From: Serratia symbiotica
GTDB lineage: Bacteria; Pseudomonadota; Gammaproteobacteria; Enterobacterales; Enterobacteriaceae
Length of the DNA stretch: 64,000 bases
Assembly: GCA_900016775.1 (NCBI GenBank)
Contig: LN890288.1
Span: forward strand, 434,001-498,000
Direction: 5' to 3'
Position 1 is the stretch's first letter, and the number at the start of each line of letters is the position of its first letter. Positions 1 to 11,550 of this stretch are shown here, piece after piece. A program made the translations under genes and the position numbers. The notes below the pieces were generated by a model that saw nothing but the letters and a program-made list of their open reading frames with translations, was not told the DNA's origin and did no database searches.

Positions 1-1
1 G

Positions 2-1276
2 AACAATATTCAAGCTATTCGTGGTATGAATACTTATTTACCAAAAGATGCAATCTTATTTCAATATGTTGAAAATATTCTTAAAAAAATATTAAATAAT
101 TATAGTTATAATGAAATTAGATTACCAATAATAGAAAAAACTTCATTATTTAAACGTGCTATTGGTGAAATAACTGATATTATAGAAAAAGAAATGTACA
201 CTTTTAATGATCGAAATGGTAATAGTATTAGTTTACGTCCTGAAGGAACAGCTGGATGTGTTCGTGCAAGTATTGAAAATGGATTATTATATAATCAAGA
301 ACAAAGATTATGGTATCTTGGACCTATGTTTCGATATGAACGTCCTCAAAAAGGACGTTATCGTCAATTCCATCAATTAGGAGTGGAAGTTTTTGGTTTA
401 TCTGGTCCAAATATTGATGCTGAATTAATTTTATTAACTGCTCGTTTTTGGAAAATTCTAGGTATTACTAAATATATAAAATTAGAATTAAATTCAATTG
501 GTTCATTAAAATCACGGATTAAATATCGTCATATGTTAGTAAATTTTCTTATAAAAAATATTAATTTTTTAGATGAAGATTGTAAACGTCGATTATATCG
601 TAATCCATTACGTATATTAGATTCTAAAAATCCAAAAATTCAAAAATTATTAAATAATGCACCAAATATTTCTAAATATTTAGATGAAGAATCTTATATT
701 CATTTTTCTACATTATGTAAAATTTTAGTACAAGAAAATATACCATACATTATTAATGAACGTTTAGTTCGTGGATTAGATTATTATAATAATACAGTAT
801 TTGAATGGATTACTAATAATTTAGGTTCACAAAATACTTTATGTGCTGGAGGACGATATGATAGTTTAGTAGAAAAATTAGGAGGAAAAAAAATACCAGC
901 TATAGGCTTTGCTATAGGATTAGAACGTTTAATACTCCTTATAAAAACTATAAATCCAACATTAATTATAAATTCTTTATTTAAAATTGATATATATATA
1001 ATATCTTCTGATATACATACACAAAATATAGCAATAAAAATTTCAGAAGAAATACGAGATGTATTACCAAATATAAAAATTATGACTAATTTTAATATAA
1101 AAAGTATAAAAAAACAAATAATTTATGCAAATAAATTAGGTGCACGTATTGTATTAATATTAAATCATCATGAAATAACAAAACAACAAGTAATAATAAA
1201 AGATCTTTATAATAGAAAACAAAAAATATTAGCACAAAATGAAATTATTACTTTTTTAAAACAAATTCTAAAATAA
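2..1276 (+). CDS. hisS: Histidyl-tRNA synthetase, 5' end cut by window edge
   Basis: Class II aminoacyl-tRNA synthetase that charges tRNA-His with histidine in the cytoplasm. The first ATG in the window (26) is internal: the eight codons before it (2-25) read NNIQAIRG, which matches E. coli HisS residues 3-10, so only about three codons lie upstream of the window. Visible family motifs include the class II motif 2 region ([17 protein letters not shown]), the histidine-specific [13 protein letters not shown] and AGGRYD, and the motif 3 stretch [11 protein letters not shown]. The C-terminal anticodon-binding domain is present and rich in Ile, Lys and Asn. The stop is TAA, and an AAGGA behind it serves the next gene. 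The gene order hisS-yfgM is as in E. coli. The identity is secure; only the start is missing. Confidence 0.97.
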   Translation, partial: NNIQAIRGMNTYLPKDAILFQYVENILKKILNNYSYNEIRLPIIEKTSLFKRAIGEITDIIEKEMYTFNDRNGNSISLRPEGTAGCVRASIENGLLYNQEQRLWYLGPMFRYERPQKGRYRQFHQLGVEVFGLSGPNIDAELILLTARFWKILGITKYIKLELNSIGSLKSRIKYRHMLVNFLIKNINFLDEDCKRRLYRNPLRILDSKNPKIQKLLNNAPNISKYLDEESYIHFSTLCKILVQENIPYIINERLVRGLDYYNNTVFEWITNNLGSQNTLCAGGRYDSLVEKLGGKKIPAIGFAIGLERLILLIKTINPTLIINSLFKIDIYIISSDIHTQNIAIKISEEIRDVLPNIKIMTNFNIKSIKKQIIYANKLGARIVLILNHHEITKQQVIIKDLYNRKQKILAQNEIITFLKQILK

Positions 1277-1286
1277 GGATTTTATC

Positions 1287-1907
1287 ATAAACATTTTTTT
1301 TAATAAAAAAGAAATAATTAAAATTATATATAATTGTATTTTAAAAAATAATATTTTTTTTAAAATAAGTATTTTATTTATAATATTTTTTTTAATAATT
1401 TCATATTATTTAATAAATTATCAAAAAAACAATAAATATCCAATATCAAAATCTTATCAAGAAATTAATAATAATTTAAAAAATAATAATATTGATAATA
1501 TTTTAGAAATAGAAAATTTTATTCATAACAATAAAAATATTTATGGTGTATTAACTGCATTACAATTAACTAAATATTATGTAAAAAAAAATAATTTTTC
1601 AAAAGCAGAACAAGAATTAATTAAAATACAATATTACGTAAAAGATGATGATTTATTTTCACAAATTACTTTACATTTAGCACGTATACAATTACAAGAA
1701 AAAAAATGGAAGAAAGCATTAAAAACATTAGATAAAATAAAAAATTCTAACTGGACAGCTTTAATGCAAGATATACGTGGTGATATTTTATTAGCTCAAG
1801 GTGATATAAAAAATGCATATATTGCTTATAATGTAGGTATTAAATCCAATACTTCTGAAATACTTAAATATTTATTAGGTATAAAATTAAATAATTTACC
1901 CAACTAA
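1287..1907 (+). CDS. yfgM: YfgM-like membrane-anchored TPR ancillary protein, ATA start
   Basis: The frame is open and intact from directly after hisS to TAA 1907 but has no ATG, GTG or TTG before the last third, so ordinary gene callers miss it. Starting at ATA 1287, seven bases after AAGGA (1275-1279), gives 206 residues, the length of E. coli YfgM. The order is a short basic N-terminus, one membrane segment at about residues 27-43, then a periplasmic TPR-like region. The C-terminal half aligns well with YfgM (LARIQLQEKKWKKALKTLD; DIRGDILLAQGD; KLNNLPN). In E. coli YfgM works with the periplasmic chaperone PpiD at the Sec translocon. It sits between hisS and the lost bamB position, as expected. 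ATC 1284 is another possible start codon. The alternative is a gene that recently lost its start; the conserved frame argues against that. Confidence 0.82.
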   Translation: MNIFFNKKEIIKIIYNCILKNNIFFKISILFIIFFLIISYYLINYQKNNKYPISKSYQEINNNLKNNNIDNILEIENFIHNNKNIYGVLTALQLTKYYVKKNNFSKAEQELIKIQYYVKDDDLFSQITLHLARIQLQEKKWKKALKTLDKIKNSNWTALMQDIRGDILLAQGDIKNAYIAYNVGIKSNTSEILKYLLGIKLNNLPN

Positions 1908-3001
1908 AAATATTATATAAAATATGATTAATTATTAAATTTTTATTTTATTATTAAGTAATTATTTATTTTCAATAATACAAAATAACAATTTTATTAT
2001 TATTAAAAAATATTAATTAATTTACATTAAAAATATAAAATATCTCTATTGATAATAAAATTTATTTTTATATCAATTAAAATTTTTAAAATAAAATTTT
2101 ATTTAAAATTAACTATAAAAATATAATAATAACAAATTAATATTATTATCAATTATATAATATATAAAATTAATCTTTATAAATATATTTTTTTTAAATA
2201 TTTTAAGATTATTATTTAATGATTTATCTATAGTAAATAATAGAATATATATATTAGAAACAAAAATATAATAATTTATATATTACATATATTTAATAAT
2301 ATTAAAATTATTTTAAAAAATATAATAAAAAATAATTAATTTATTTAATTATAAATTAATATATGAATAAATTATCAAATTAAATATATTAATTAAAAAT
2401 ACAAAGATCATTCTAATACTTATAAAAAAATCATTTATTTAATTTATTATAATGAAATATTTTAGTATTAAATTTATATTTAATTAATTTATATAAAAAA
2501 ATAAATTTAATTTAATAAATAATTTTATAATTAATTTATAATATATATTGAATTAATAATAATAAAATAATAATATTAAATATAAAATAATATAAAATAT
2601 ACATATAAATAATTTTTTATATTATTACTAAATATTAATAATATTTTTTTTAAAAAATTATTTAATAATAAATAATAAAAAATATATATATTAAATTAAT
2701 ATTAAAAATAGTAAAATTATTATAAGATAATATATAAATAATTTAGAATTATTTACTACATCATTAATAATAAAAATTAATTATTTATTTAAAAAATATA
2801 ATAATATAATATATATTATTATTAATAAATTTTAAATATAAAAAATTAAATATTATTTATTATAATAAAATATATTTAAAATGAATATTATAAATATTTT
2901 ATTTTTATTTCATAATTAATTTTATATTTTATTTATTATATTTAAAATATTATATTTTATATATTAAATTTATAATTATACCTTATATAAGGTTTGAATA
3001 A
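1908..3001 (+). other. Gene-free A/T spacer at the lost bamB position
   Basis: About 1.1 kb of almost pure A/T without an open frame of note in any direction. In E. coli the outer-membrane lipoprotein gene bamB (about 1.2 kb) lies exactly here, between yfgM and der. I could not recognise any surviving BamB peptide. Only the last 15 bases hold a signal, the AAGG at 2989-2992 that serves der. Confidence 0.6.
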
Positions 3002-4420
3002 ATGACACCTATTATTACATTAATCGGACGACAAAATGTAGGTAAATCTACTTTATTTAATCGTTTAACACACACCAATAATGCTCTTGTGGCTAATTTT
3101 TCAGGATTAACAAGAGATCGCCAATATGGATTTGCTAAATTTAAAAATAATGAATTTATTATTATTGATACTGGTGGTATTTATGAAAATAAAAATCATA
3201 TTGAAATGAAAATAACTAATCAATCATTATTAGCTATTAATGAAGCTGATATTATATTTTTTATAGTAGATGCTCGTGCTAATCTTATGCCTGAAGATCA
3301 AAGTATTGCTAAATATTTATATAATTATAAAAAAATCACTTTTTTAATAGTTAATAAAATTGATGGATTAAACTATGATATAGCTATTTCTGATTTTTAT
3401 TCATTAGGTTTCTCTAAAATACATGCTATTACTGCAACACATGGATATGGTATAAAAAAATTAATAGAAAATGCATTAATACCATTTTTTTATAAAAAAG
3501 AAAAAAAATATAACATAATAACAAATAATAATCATACTACTAATATAATTAAAGAAAATAATCAAATAATTAAAAATAATAATAATTTTCAAAATAATAA
3601 TAATTTAAACAATATACCAATAAAATTAGCAATTGTTGGTTGTCCAAATGTAGGAAAATCTACATTAATAAATTTCTTACTTAAAGAAGAACGTTTAATA
3701 GTATATGATACACCTGGTACCACTAGAGATAGTATTTATATTCCTATGACATTTAATAATTATAAATATATATTAATTGACACTGCTGGAGTTCGTAAAC
3801 GTAATAAAATAATAAAAAATATAGAAAAATTTTCAATTATAAAAACACTAAAAGCAATTAAAGATTCTCATATAGTATTATTACTAATAGATGCATGTAA
3901 AGGAATATCTAATCAAGATTTATCATTATTAAATTTTATTTTAAATAATGGACGTTCAATAGTTATTGCAATTAATAAATGGGATAATATTAATAAAAAA
4001 AATCAAATATCTATAAAAAATAAATTGAATTTTAAATTATCTTTTATAAATTTTGTACAAATACATTTTATTTCTGCATTATATGGTAATGGAATAAAAA
4101 ATTTATTTCAATCAATATTAAAAACTTATAATAGTTCTATTCATCATATAAATACTTCATTATTAAATAAGATTATGCATATGGCAATTAATAATAATCA
4201 ACCACCATTATTATATGGTAGACGTATAAAATTAAAATATGCTCATTCTGGTGGATATAATCCATTAATTATAGTTATTCATGGAAATCAAGTAAATAAT
4301 TTATCTAATACATATAAACGTTATTTATTAAATTATTTTTGTTATTCATTAAAAATAATAGGTACACCCGTTCGTATTATATTTAAAGAAAATAAAAATC
4401 CATTCTTAAAAAAAATATAA
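3002..4420 (+). CDS. der: Ribosome biogenesis GTPase Der (EngA)
   Basis: Essential double-GTPase needed for maturation of the 50S subunit. Two G domains lie in tandem. The first has the P-loop GRQNVGKST at residues 9-17, DTGG and NKID. The second has GCPNVGKST at about 212-220, DTAG and NKWD. A KH-like C-terminal domain follows (IKLKYAHSGGYNPL, GTPVRIIF). At 472 residues it is slightly shorter than E. coli Der. The linker between the G domains is acidic in E. coli but is an Asn/Ile/Lys-rich low-complexity segment here. AAGG lies 9 bases before the ATG. It stands where der stands in E. coli, after hisS-yfgM with bamB missing. Confidence 0.97.
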   Translation: MTPIITLIGRQNVGKSTLFNRLTHTNNALVANFSGLTRDRQYGFAKFKNNEFIIIDTGGIYENKNHIEMKITNQSLLAINEADIIFFIVDARANLMPEDQSIAKYLYNYKKITFLIVNKIDGLNYDIAISDFYSLGFSKIHAITATHGYGIKKLIENALIPFFYKKEKKYNIITNNNHTTNIIKENNQIIKNNNNFQNNNNLNNIPIKLAIVGCPNVGKSTLINFLLKEERLIVYDTPGTTRDSIYIPMTFNNYKYILIDTAGVRKRNKIIKNIEKFSIIKTLKAIKDSHIVLLLIDACKGISNQDLSLLNFILNNGRSIVIAINKWDNINKKNQISIKNKLNFKLSFINFVQIHFISALYGNGIKNLFQSILKTYNSSIHHINTSLLNKIMHMAINNNQPPLLYGRRIKLKYAHSGGYNPLIIVIHGNQVNNLSNTYKRYLLNYFCYSLKIIGTPVRIIFKENKNPFLKKI

Positions 4421-5056
4421 TTACTTATATTTAAAAATATATATAAATAATAAAATATATTATAAATTATAAAAAATATATATTAATTATTTAATAAAAA
4501 TTAATATATTAAATATTAATTTAATATATTAATTTAATTCAATATATTATTTATAAATTTAAATTTTACTATTGAAAGAATAATATATTAATGTAAAATA
4601 TTATTAATTAATTTATTAATAATATTAATATACAATAAAATAATATATTTATATAAATAAAACATTAATAAAATTAAATAAAAATATTATATTTAAAATA
4701 TAAATTAATAATTAAAATTTTATATATAAATAAATTTATTTAAACAGTATCTAATATATTTTAATATAAAAATTAAAATAAATTTTATTAATAAAACTAT
4801 AATTAATTAATTAAAATAATATTTTAATTAATTAATATAAAATATTATTAATATAAAATAAAATAATTTATTATTTTTAATATAAAATATATTTTAAACT
4901 AAAATAAAATTTATTTTAAATAAAAATAATATAAAAATATTTATTTATAAAATTTTATATAAATATTATATTTTTTTTAAAATAAAAATATAATTTTAAA
5001 TAATTTAGTATTTTATAAAAAATATTAAAATTATTAATTCTACTTTATATATATTG
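4421..5056 (+). other. Gene-free A/T spacer between der and guaB
   Basis: About 640 bases, nearly all A and T, with many short chance palindromes and no frame that resembles a protein. The guaBA promoter presumably lies at its right end, but no convincing -35 box can be picked out of such composition. Confidence 0.5.
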
Positions 5057-5060
5057 CCAC

Positions 5061-5090
5061 GGTAGTATTTTAGTCTTTTTATAGACTACC
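5061..5090 (+). promoter_or_regulatory. Possible hairpin leader upstream of guaB
   Basis: An island of mixed base composition in an A/T desert, 18-47 bases before the guaB ATG. GGTAGT (5061-5066) can pair with ACTACC (5085-5090). AGTCT (5072-5076) can pair with AGACT (5083-5087). The two hairpins share the ACT at 5085-5087 and so exclude each other. No T tract follows. This could be a leader that affects guaB expression or a conserved transcript 5' end; no known riboswitch class was recognised. Confidence 0.3.
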
Positions 5091-5107
5091 TTTATGAGAT
5101 ATTGCCT

Positions 5108-6571
5108 ATGCTACGTATTGCTAAAGAAGCACTAACGTTTGATGATGTACTTTTAATTCCTTCCGATTCTAAAGTACTACCTAACACTGCAAAACTTAAT
5201 ACACAATTAACAAAAAATATTCGCCTTAATATTCCAATTTTATCTGCTGCTATGGATACGGTTACTGAATCTAATTTAGCCATTGCATTAGCAAAAGAAG
5301 GTGGATTAGGTTTTATTCATAAAAATATGCCTATTGAACGTCAAGTTAAAGAAGTGCGTCGAGTAAAAAAATATGAAAGTACTATAGTAAAGAATTTACA
5401 AACTATTGTTCAAACCACTACTATCAAAGAAGTAAAAAAATTAACTATTCGAAATGGATTTACAATCTATCCTATAGTTGATAAAAATAATAAATTACTT
5501 GGAATTGTTACTAAACGTGATATACAATTAATTACTAATTTAAATAAATTAATTACTGAAATTATGATACCAAAATCACAATTAATAACAATAAAAAATG
5601 ATAAAACGCAAAAAATTATATTACATAAAATAAATGAAAAACATATTAACAAAGCATTAATAGTAGATAATAATTTTAATTTATTAAATATGATTACTAT
5701 TAAAGATTTTCAAAAAGAAGAACGATTATCAAATGCTTGTAAAGATGAATATAATCAATTACGTGTGGGTGCAGCAGTTGGTGGAGGGACAGGTAATGAA
5801 CAACGTATAGATGCATTAGTATCTGCAGGTATTGATATTTTACTCATTGATTCCTCACATGGTCATTCAGCTGGAGTTTTACAGCGTATCCATGAAACAC
5901 GTATAAAATATCCTAATTTACCAATTATTGGAGGAAATGTTGCTACTGCAGCTGGTGCCAAAGCATTAGTTAAAGCAGGTGTAAATGCAGTCAAAGTAGG
6001 TATTGGACCCGGATCTATTTGTACAACTAGAATTGTTACAGGAGTTGGAATACCACAAATTACAGCTATTGCTGATGTAGCTGATGCATTAGAAGGTACT
6101 GATATTCCAGTTATTGCTGATGGTGGAATTCGTTTTTCAGGTGATATTGCTAAAGCTATTGCTGCCGGCGCATCTTGTGTAATGCTAGGTTCAATGTTAG
6201 CAGGTACTAAAGAATCACCAGGTGAAATTGAGTTATATCAAGGACGATCTTTTAAATCTTATCGTGGTATGGGGTCATTAGGTGCAATGTCTCAAGGTTC
6301 TTCAGATCGTTATTTTCAAAATAATAATAATAATGAAAAATTAGTACCTGAAGGAATTGAGGGAAAAGTAGCATATAAAGGTATGTTAAAATCAATCGTA
6401 CATCAACAAATGGGTGGGTTACGTTCTTGTATGGGTTTAACTGGTTGTGCTACTATTCATGAATTACGAACTAAAGCAGAATTTGTAAGAATTAGTAATG
6501 CTAGTATTAAAGAAAATCATGTACATGATGTAATTATTACTAAAGAATCACCTAACTATCATATTATTTAA
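5108..6571 (+). CDS. guaB: Inosine-5'-monophosphate dehydrogenase
   Basis: Oxidises IMP to XMP with NAD, the first committed step to GMP. ATG 5108 is chosen over the in-frame TTG 5102 because it gives [16 protein letters not shown], the exact family N-terminus. GAGA at 5096-5099 is well placed. The TIM barrel is interrupted by a CBS pair at about residues 95-210. The catalytic loop GPGSICTTR carries the active cysteine at about residue 305, and the flap region RGMGSLGAM and [14 protein letters not shown] are intact. The length is 487 residues, one short of E. coli. It is followed by guaA as in the E. coli guaBA operon, with a 127-base gap. Confidence 0.98.
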   Translation: MLRIAKEALTFDDVLLIPSDSKVLPNTAKLNTQLTKNIRLNIPILSAAMDTVTESNLAIALAKEGGLGFIHKNMPIERQVKEVRRVKKYESTIVKNLQTIVQTTTIKEVKKLTIRNGFTIYPIVDKNNKLLGIVTKRDIQLITNLNKLITEIMIPKSQLITIKNDKTQKIILHKINEKHINKALIVDNNFNLLNMITIKDFQKEERLSNACKDEYNQLRVGAAVGGGTGNEQRIDALVSAGIDILLIDSSHGHSAGVLQRIHETRIKYPNLPIIGGNVATAAGAKALVKAGVNAVKVGIGPGSICTTRIVTGVGIPQITAIADVADALEGTDIPVIADGGIRFSGDIAKAIAAGASCVMLGSMLAGTKESPGEIELYQGRSFKSYRGMGSLGAMSQGSSDRYFQNNNNNEKLVPEGIEGKVAYKGMLKSIVHQQMGGLRSCMGLTGCATIHELRTKAEFVRISNASIKENHVHDVIITKESPNYHII

Positions 6572-6698
6572 TTTTTTTTACAATATATATTAATAATATA
6601 TTAAATTAATATTTAAAATATAATAATTATTTTGATAAAAATATTTAATTAATATTATATAATTTTATTTTATGTTTATTATTAAAATTAATCTTATT

Positions 6699-8276
6699 AT
6701 GAAAAAAAATATTTATAAATATCGTATTATTATTTTAAACTTTGGATCACAATACAGTCAGTTAATTGCTCGATGTATACGTGAAATTGGTGTTTATTGT
6801 GAATTATGGGATTGGAATATAAGTGAAGAAAAAATTCGTAAATTTAAACCTAATGGAATAATTCTTTCAGGTGGTCCAGAAAGTACTATTATAAATAATA
6901 GTCCAAGAGCTCCTGATTATATATTTTCTGCAAATGTACCTATATTAGGTATATGTTATGGTATGCAAACTATGGCAATACAATTAGGTGGAAATGTAGA
7001 AAATTCTTATAAACGTGAATTTGGTTACGCTCAAGTAGAAATTATTAATAATTGTATACTTTTATATGAAATTCAAGATATGATTAATAATTTAGGTAAA
7101 CCATTATTAAATGTATGGATGAGTCATGGTGATAAAGTTACTATTATTCCTCCAGATTTTATTACTATAGCTAAAACAGATAATTGTCCAATTGCTATTA
7201 TGGCAAATGAAAAAAAACATTTTTATGGTATACAATTTCATCCTGAAGTAACACATACTAATCAAGGAAAACGTATATTAAAACGTTTTGTTTTTGATAT
7301 TTGTCAATGTAAAGTTATTAGAACTTCAGTAAATATTATTAATAATATTATAAAAAATATTAAAAATAAAATTAAAGAAGACCGTGTAATTCTTGGTTTA
7401 TCTGGTGGTGTTGATTCTTCTGTTACTGCAAAACTTTTATATCATGCTATTGGTGATCGTTTAACTTGTATATTTATTGATAATGGATTATTACGATTAA
7501 ATGAATCAAAACAAGTGTTAGATATGTTTAATACTCATTTTAATTTAAAAATTATACATATATCTGCAGAAAATCGATTTTTAAATGCATTAATAGGTAT
7601 TATAAAACCAGAAATCAAACGTAAAATTATTGGACGTACTTTTATAGAAATATTTAATGAAGAAGCTCATAAAAAATCAAATATAAAATGGTTAGCTCAA
7701 GGTACTATTTATCCTGATATAATTGAATCTACTGATTTTAAAAATAGAGAAACACATGTAATAAAATTACATCATAATGTAGGTGGTTTACCAAAAATAA
7801 TGAAATTAAAATTAATTGAACCTTTAAAAAATTTATTTAAAGATGAAGTACGAAATATTGGTTTAAAATTAGGTTTACCATATAATATGTTATATCGACA
7901 TCCTTTTCCTGGACCTGGTTTAGGAGTTCGTATTTTAGGTGAAATTAAAAAAGAATATTGTAATTTATTACGATTTGCAGATGCTATTTTTATTGAAGAA
8001 CTATATAATTTTAATCTTTATAATAAAATTAATCAAGCATTTGCTGTATTTTTACCAATACGTTCAGTTAGTATTATGGGAGATTGTCATAAATATGATT
8101 GGGTTATTGCACTTCGTGCAATAGAAACTACTGATTTTATGACAGCAAAATGGGCATATTTACCTTATGATTTTCTTCATCATGTTTCTAATCGTATTGT
8201 AAATGAAGTAAAAGGTATTTCTAGAGTAGTATATGATATAAGTAGTAAACCACCAGCAACTATTGAATGGGAATAA
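6699..8276 (+). CDS. guaA: GMP synthase (glutamine-hydrolysing)
   Basis: Converts XMP to GMP using ATP and glutamine-derived ammonia. An ATG exists at 6672, but ATG 6699 gives [18 protein letters not shown], which matches the family start, and a product of 525 residues, equal to E. coli. The N-terminal class I glutamine amidotransferase has nucleophile Cys86 in GICYGMQ and the His/Glu pair in FHPEVTH. The ATP pyrophosphatase P-loop is LSGGVDSSV. The C-terminal dimerisation domain ends with PPATIEWE, as in E. coli. Together with guaB and hpt this keeps the GMP branch of purine metabolism. Confidence 0.98.
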   Translation: MKKNIYKYRIIILNFGSQYSQLIARCIREIGVYCELWDWNISEEKIRKFKPNGIILSGGPESTIINNSPRAPDYIFSANVPILGICYGMQTMAIQLGGNVENSYKREFGYAQVEIINNCILLYEIQDMINNLGKPLLNVWMSHGDKVTIIPPDFITIAKTDNCPIAIMANEKKHFYGIQFHPEVTHTNQGKRILKRFVFDICQCKVIRTSVNIINNIIKNIKNKIKEDRVILGLSGGVDSSVTAKLLYHAIGDRLTCIFIDNGLLRLNESKQVLDMFNTHFNLKIIHISAENRFLNALIGIIKPEIKRKIIGRTFIEIFNEEAHKKSNIKWLAQGTIYPDIIESTDFKNRETHVIKLHHNVGGLPKIMKLKLIEPLKNLFKDEVRNIGLKLGLPYNMLYRHPFPGPGLGVRILGEIKKEYCNLLRFADAIFIEELYNFNLYNKINQAFAVFLPIRSVSIMGDCHKYDWVIALRAIETTDFMTAKWAYLPYDFLHHVSNRIVNEVKGISRVVYDISSKPPATIEWE

Positions 8277-8523
8277 TTATAATTACAATTATAATTAATA
8301 TAATTATTTTTCAATATTTAAAATATTTTATTTTTTTATATTGTATATATTTTATTTATTTTAATAAATAAAATATTTATTTATATTAATATAAATTAAT
8401 ACAAATATAAAAATAAAATATTAAAAAATAATTAAATATATCAAAATATTATAATATTTTAATTTATTTAATATTTATTTAATAAAATTAATTTTAATAA
8501 ATTTATATTTTGAGGATAATAAG

Positions 8524-9987
8524 ATGAAAATTACATTACCTGATTTTCGTCAAGCTAATGTATTAATAGTTGGTGATATAATGTTAGATCGATATTTATA
8601 TGGTCATACTACTCAAATTTCACCAGAAGCTCCTGTGCAAATAGTTAAAATTAATTCTATTGAAGAACGACCTGGAGGAGCAGCTAATGTAGCAATGAAT
8701 ATTGCTTCTTTAGGTGCTAATGCAAGTTTAATAGGATTAACTGGTATTGATGATGCAGCAAATTCATTAAAAATAAAACTTAATACTATGAATGTATCTT
8801 GTAATTTTATAACAGTACCTACTCATCCAACAATTACAAAAATTCGAGTATTATCACGAAATCAACAATTAATTCGTCTTGATTTTGAAAATCATTTTGT
8901 AAATATAAATACACAATCTATATTAGTTAATATTAAAAATATGTTACCAAAAATTGATATTTTAATATTATCTGATTATGGGAAAGGTACATTAAATCAA
9001 ATAGAAAAAATAATAAAATTAGCAAAAATTGCAAATATTCCAGTATTAATTGATCCGAAGGGTTCTGATTTTAAACGATATTATGGTGCTACATTATTAA
9101 AACCAAATTTATCTGAATTCGAAGCAGTAGTTGGTCATTGTAAAAATGAAAATGAAATTATTATAAAGGGAATGAAATTAATATCTAGTTTTTCTTTATC
9201 TGCACTATTAATTACTAGATCTGAAAATGGAATGACTTTATTACAACCAAATCATAAACCATTATATTTACCAACTCAAGCTAAAGAAGTATTTGATGTA
9301 ACTGGTGCAGGTGATACAGTAATAAGTGTATTAGCTACTTCTTTAGCTTCTGGAAATAAATTAAAAGAATCTTGTTTTTTAGCTAATTTAGCTGCAGGAA
9401 TAGTAGTAGGTAAATTAGGTACTTCTAACATTTCATTAATTGAATTAGAAAATGTTATAAAAAAATATTCAAAAATAAATTTTGGAATAATGACAGAAGA
9501 ACAATTAAAAATTGCTATAATAAATGCACGAAAACGTAATGAAAAAGTAGTAATGACAAATGGAATTTTTGATATTTTACATGCTGGTCATATTTCATAT
9601 TTAAATAACGCTCGTAAATTTGGTGATCGTTTAATTGTTGCAGTAAATAGTGATTCTTCTACTCAACGCTTAAAAGGAAAAAATCGTCCAATTAATACAT
9701 TAAAAAATCGTATGATTGTACTTAATTCATTAAAATCAGTAGATTGGGTCGTTTCTTTTGAAGAAGATACTCCAAAACGTTTAATTTCTAATCTTTTACC
9801 AGATTTATTAGTAAAAGGTGGTGATTATAATTTAAAAAATATTAATGGTAGTGAAGATGTGTTAGCTAATGGAGGTGATGTAAAAATATTAAAATTTAAA
9901 AAAGGTTTTTCAACTTCTAATATTATTAATGTAATTAAAGATAAAAATATTAAAAATAAAAAAAAATATATTATAATTAAATTATAA
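8524..9987 (+). CDS. hldE: Bifunctional heptose kinase/adenylyltransferase HldE
   Basis: Makes ADP-heptose for the LPS inner core. The N-terminal PfkB-type kinase (to about residue 315) shows [18 protein letters not shown] and the catalytic DVTGAGDT. The C-terminal nucleotidyltransferase shows the HxGH signature in [12 protein letters not shown] and KGGDY near the end. The length of 487 residues compares with 477 in E. coli; the surplus is a Lys/Ile tail. GAGGATAA precedes the ATG. Its presence implies that LPS with heptose is still made, in line with lptF and lptG further on. Confidence 0.97.
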   Translation: MKITLPDFRQANVLIVGDIMLDRYLYGHTTQISPEAPVQIVKINSIEERPGGAANVAMNIASLGANASLIGLTGIDDAANSLKIKLNTMNVSCNFITVPTHPTITKIRVLSRNQQLIRLDFENHFVNINTQSILVNIKNMLPKIDILILSDYGKGTLNQIEKIIKLAKIANIPVLIDPKGSDFKRYYGATLLKPNLSEFEAVVGHCKNENEIIIKGMKLISSFSLSALLITRSENGMTLLQPNHKPLYLPTQAKEVFDVTGAGDTVISVLATSLASGNKLKESCFLANLAAGIVVGKLGTSNISLIELENVIKKYSKINFGIMTEEQLKIAIINARKRNEKVVMTNGIFDILHAGHISYLNNARKFGDRLIVAVNSDSSTQRLKGKNRPINTLKNRMIVLNSLKSVDWVVSFEEDTPKRLISNLLPDLLVKGGDYNLKNINGSEDVLANGGDVKILKFKKGFSTSNIINVIKDKNIKNKKKYIIIKL

Positions 9988-10294
9988 ATAAAAATAAAAT
10001 AATTATATAAAATATTATTATTTAAAAATATTAAATAATATAAATATTATTAATTAAATTAATTTTACATAATGTTATAATTAATATATTTTTTTAAAAT
10101 ATAAATAATTTTTATTAAAAATAAAATATTTTTATATAATAAAAAATTTTTTATTATTTTATTAAAAAATTAATATTAATAAATTTAATATTATTGTAAA
10201 AATAAAAAGTTATATTTTAATAAAATTATTATTAATTAATTTTAGTATAATTATAATTTTAATAATTTAAAATTCTATCATAAGGTTTCTGATT
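9988..10294 (+). other. A/T spacer upstream of ribB, no FMN riboswitch seen
   Basis: About 300 bases of A/T. In E. coli the long ribB leader carries an FMN riboswitch with several G/C-rich conserved blocks; nothing like them is present. Only AAGG at 10282-10285, serving ribB, is a recognisable signal. Confidence 0.5.
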
Positions 10295-10945
10295 ATGAAT
10301 CAAATATCACTTTTAAATTTTGGAACACAAATAGAACGTATTGAACGTGCTCTTATTTCACTTCGTAATGGACATGGAGTAATGGTATTAGATGATAAAA
10401 ATCGTGAAAATGAAGGAGATATAATTTTTGCTGCTGAAACTATGACAGTTAAACAAATGGCTTTTACTATTCGTTATGGAAGCGGAATAGTATGTTTATG
10501 CATTCCAGAATACATTTGTCAAAAACTTAATTTATCAATGATGGTAATTAATAATTCAAGTCATTTTCAAACACCTTTTACTGTAAGCATAGAAGCGGCT
10601 CATGGTGTTACTACAGGAGTTTCTGCATCAGATAGAATAAAAACTATTCAAACAGCTATTGCTGATAATGCAAAACCTAGTGATTTAAATCGTCCTGGAC
10701 ATGTATTTCCATTAAAAGCACAACCAGGTGGTGTATTAAGTAGACAAGGTCATACTGAAGCAACTATTGATTTAGTAACTATGGCTGGTTTAAAACCTGC
10801 TGGTGTATTATGTGAATTAATTAATGATGATGGTAGTATGGCACGTGCACCTGAAGTAATAAAATTTGCTAAAAAAAATAATATGATTACCTTAACTATT
10901 GAAGATCTTGTTATTTATCGAAAAAATAAAAATAAAATAAAATAA
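10295..10945 (+). CDS. ribB: 3,4-dihydroxy-2-butanone 4-phosphate synthase
   Basis: Converts ribulose 5-phosphate to the four-carbon unit of riboflavin. At 216 residues it is one short of E. coli RibB. The acidic active-site stretch [10 protein letters not shown] (about residues 33-42), [11 protein letters not shown] and the HTEATIDL segment are intact. It is a stand-alone RibB, not fused to a GTP cyclohydrolase; ribA is a separate gene at 14614. Both entry points of riboflavin synthesis therefore survive here, which fits a nutritional symbiont. The E. coli FMN riboswitch leader is missing, so expression is probably not feedback-controlled. Confidence 0.97.
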   Translation: MNQISLLNFGTQIERIERALISLRNGHGVMVLDDKNRENEGDIIFAAETMTVKQMAFTIRYGSGIVCLCIPEYICQKLNLSMMVINNSSHFQTPFTVSIEAAHGVTTGVSASDRIKTIQTAIADNAKPSDLNRPGHVFPLKAQPGGVLSRQGHTEATIDLVTMAGLKPAGVLCELINDDGSMARAPEVIKFAKKNNMITLTIEDLVIYRKNKNKIK

Positions 10946-11550
10946 TTTTTTTTTTAAAATTATTACTATTAACATATAAAATCAATTAATATTATGTAAA
11001 TAATAATAAAATATAAATTTATATAAAAATTATTAATTTATATAAATTTATATTTTATTATTATTTATATATTAATTATTAATAATAATATTTTTCAAAA
11101 TTAATTTTAATTAAAATATATTAAAATTTTTAAATTAGTAAAAATGTTTTATATAAGATAAATTCTAAAAATTAATAATTAAATAATTTAACAATTATTT
11201 AATTATTTAAATCTATAAACTAATCTATTTCATTTCAATTAATTTTTATAAATAATAATTTAATTAATATATTTAATTTTTTATATATAAATTTAAATAA
11301 AATTATATAAATTTTATTTATAATTTAATTTACAAACTATAATATATTTTAAAATTATATTTATTAAAAATATTTATTTATATCATAAATTAATATATTA
11401 TATTTTTTTAAAAAAATAATTTTAAATTAAATAATTCATATTATTTATATTTAAAATATATTATTAAATAAAATTAAAATTAAAAAAACATAAAACTAAA
11501 AATATAATATTATCTTTTAAATAAAATTTATAAATTATATACAGGTAAAT
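10946..11550 (+). other. Gene-free A/T spacer between ribB and topA
   Basis: About 600 bases of A/T with no coding frame. A 9-bp A/T stem with a T6 loop spans 10941-10964, right at the ribB stop, and might help end the transcript, but such stems are common by chance here. AGGT at 11543-11546 belongs to topA. Confidence 0.5.

Noticed and set aside
8274-8297. 11-bp A/T palindrome at the guaA stop as a terminator
   Set aside because: Two-base loop, no adjacent T tract, and stems of this size are common by chance at this composition.
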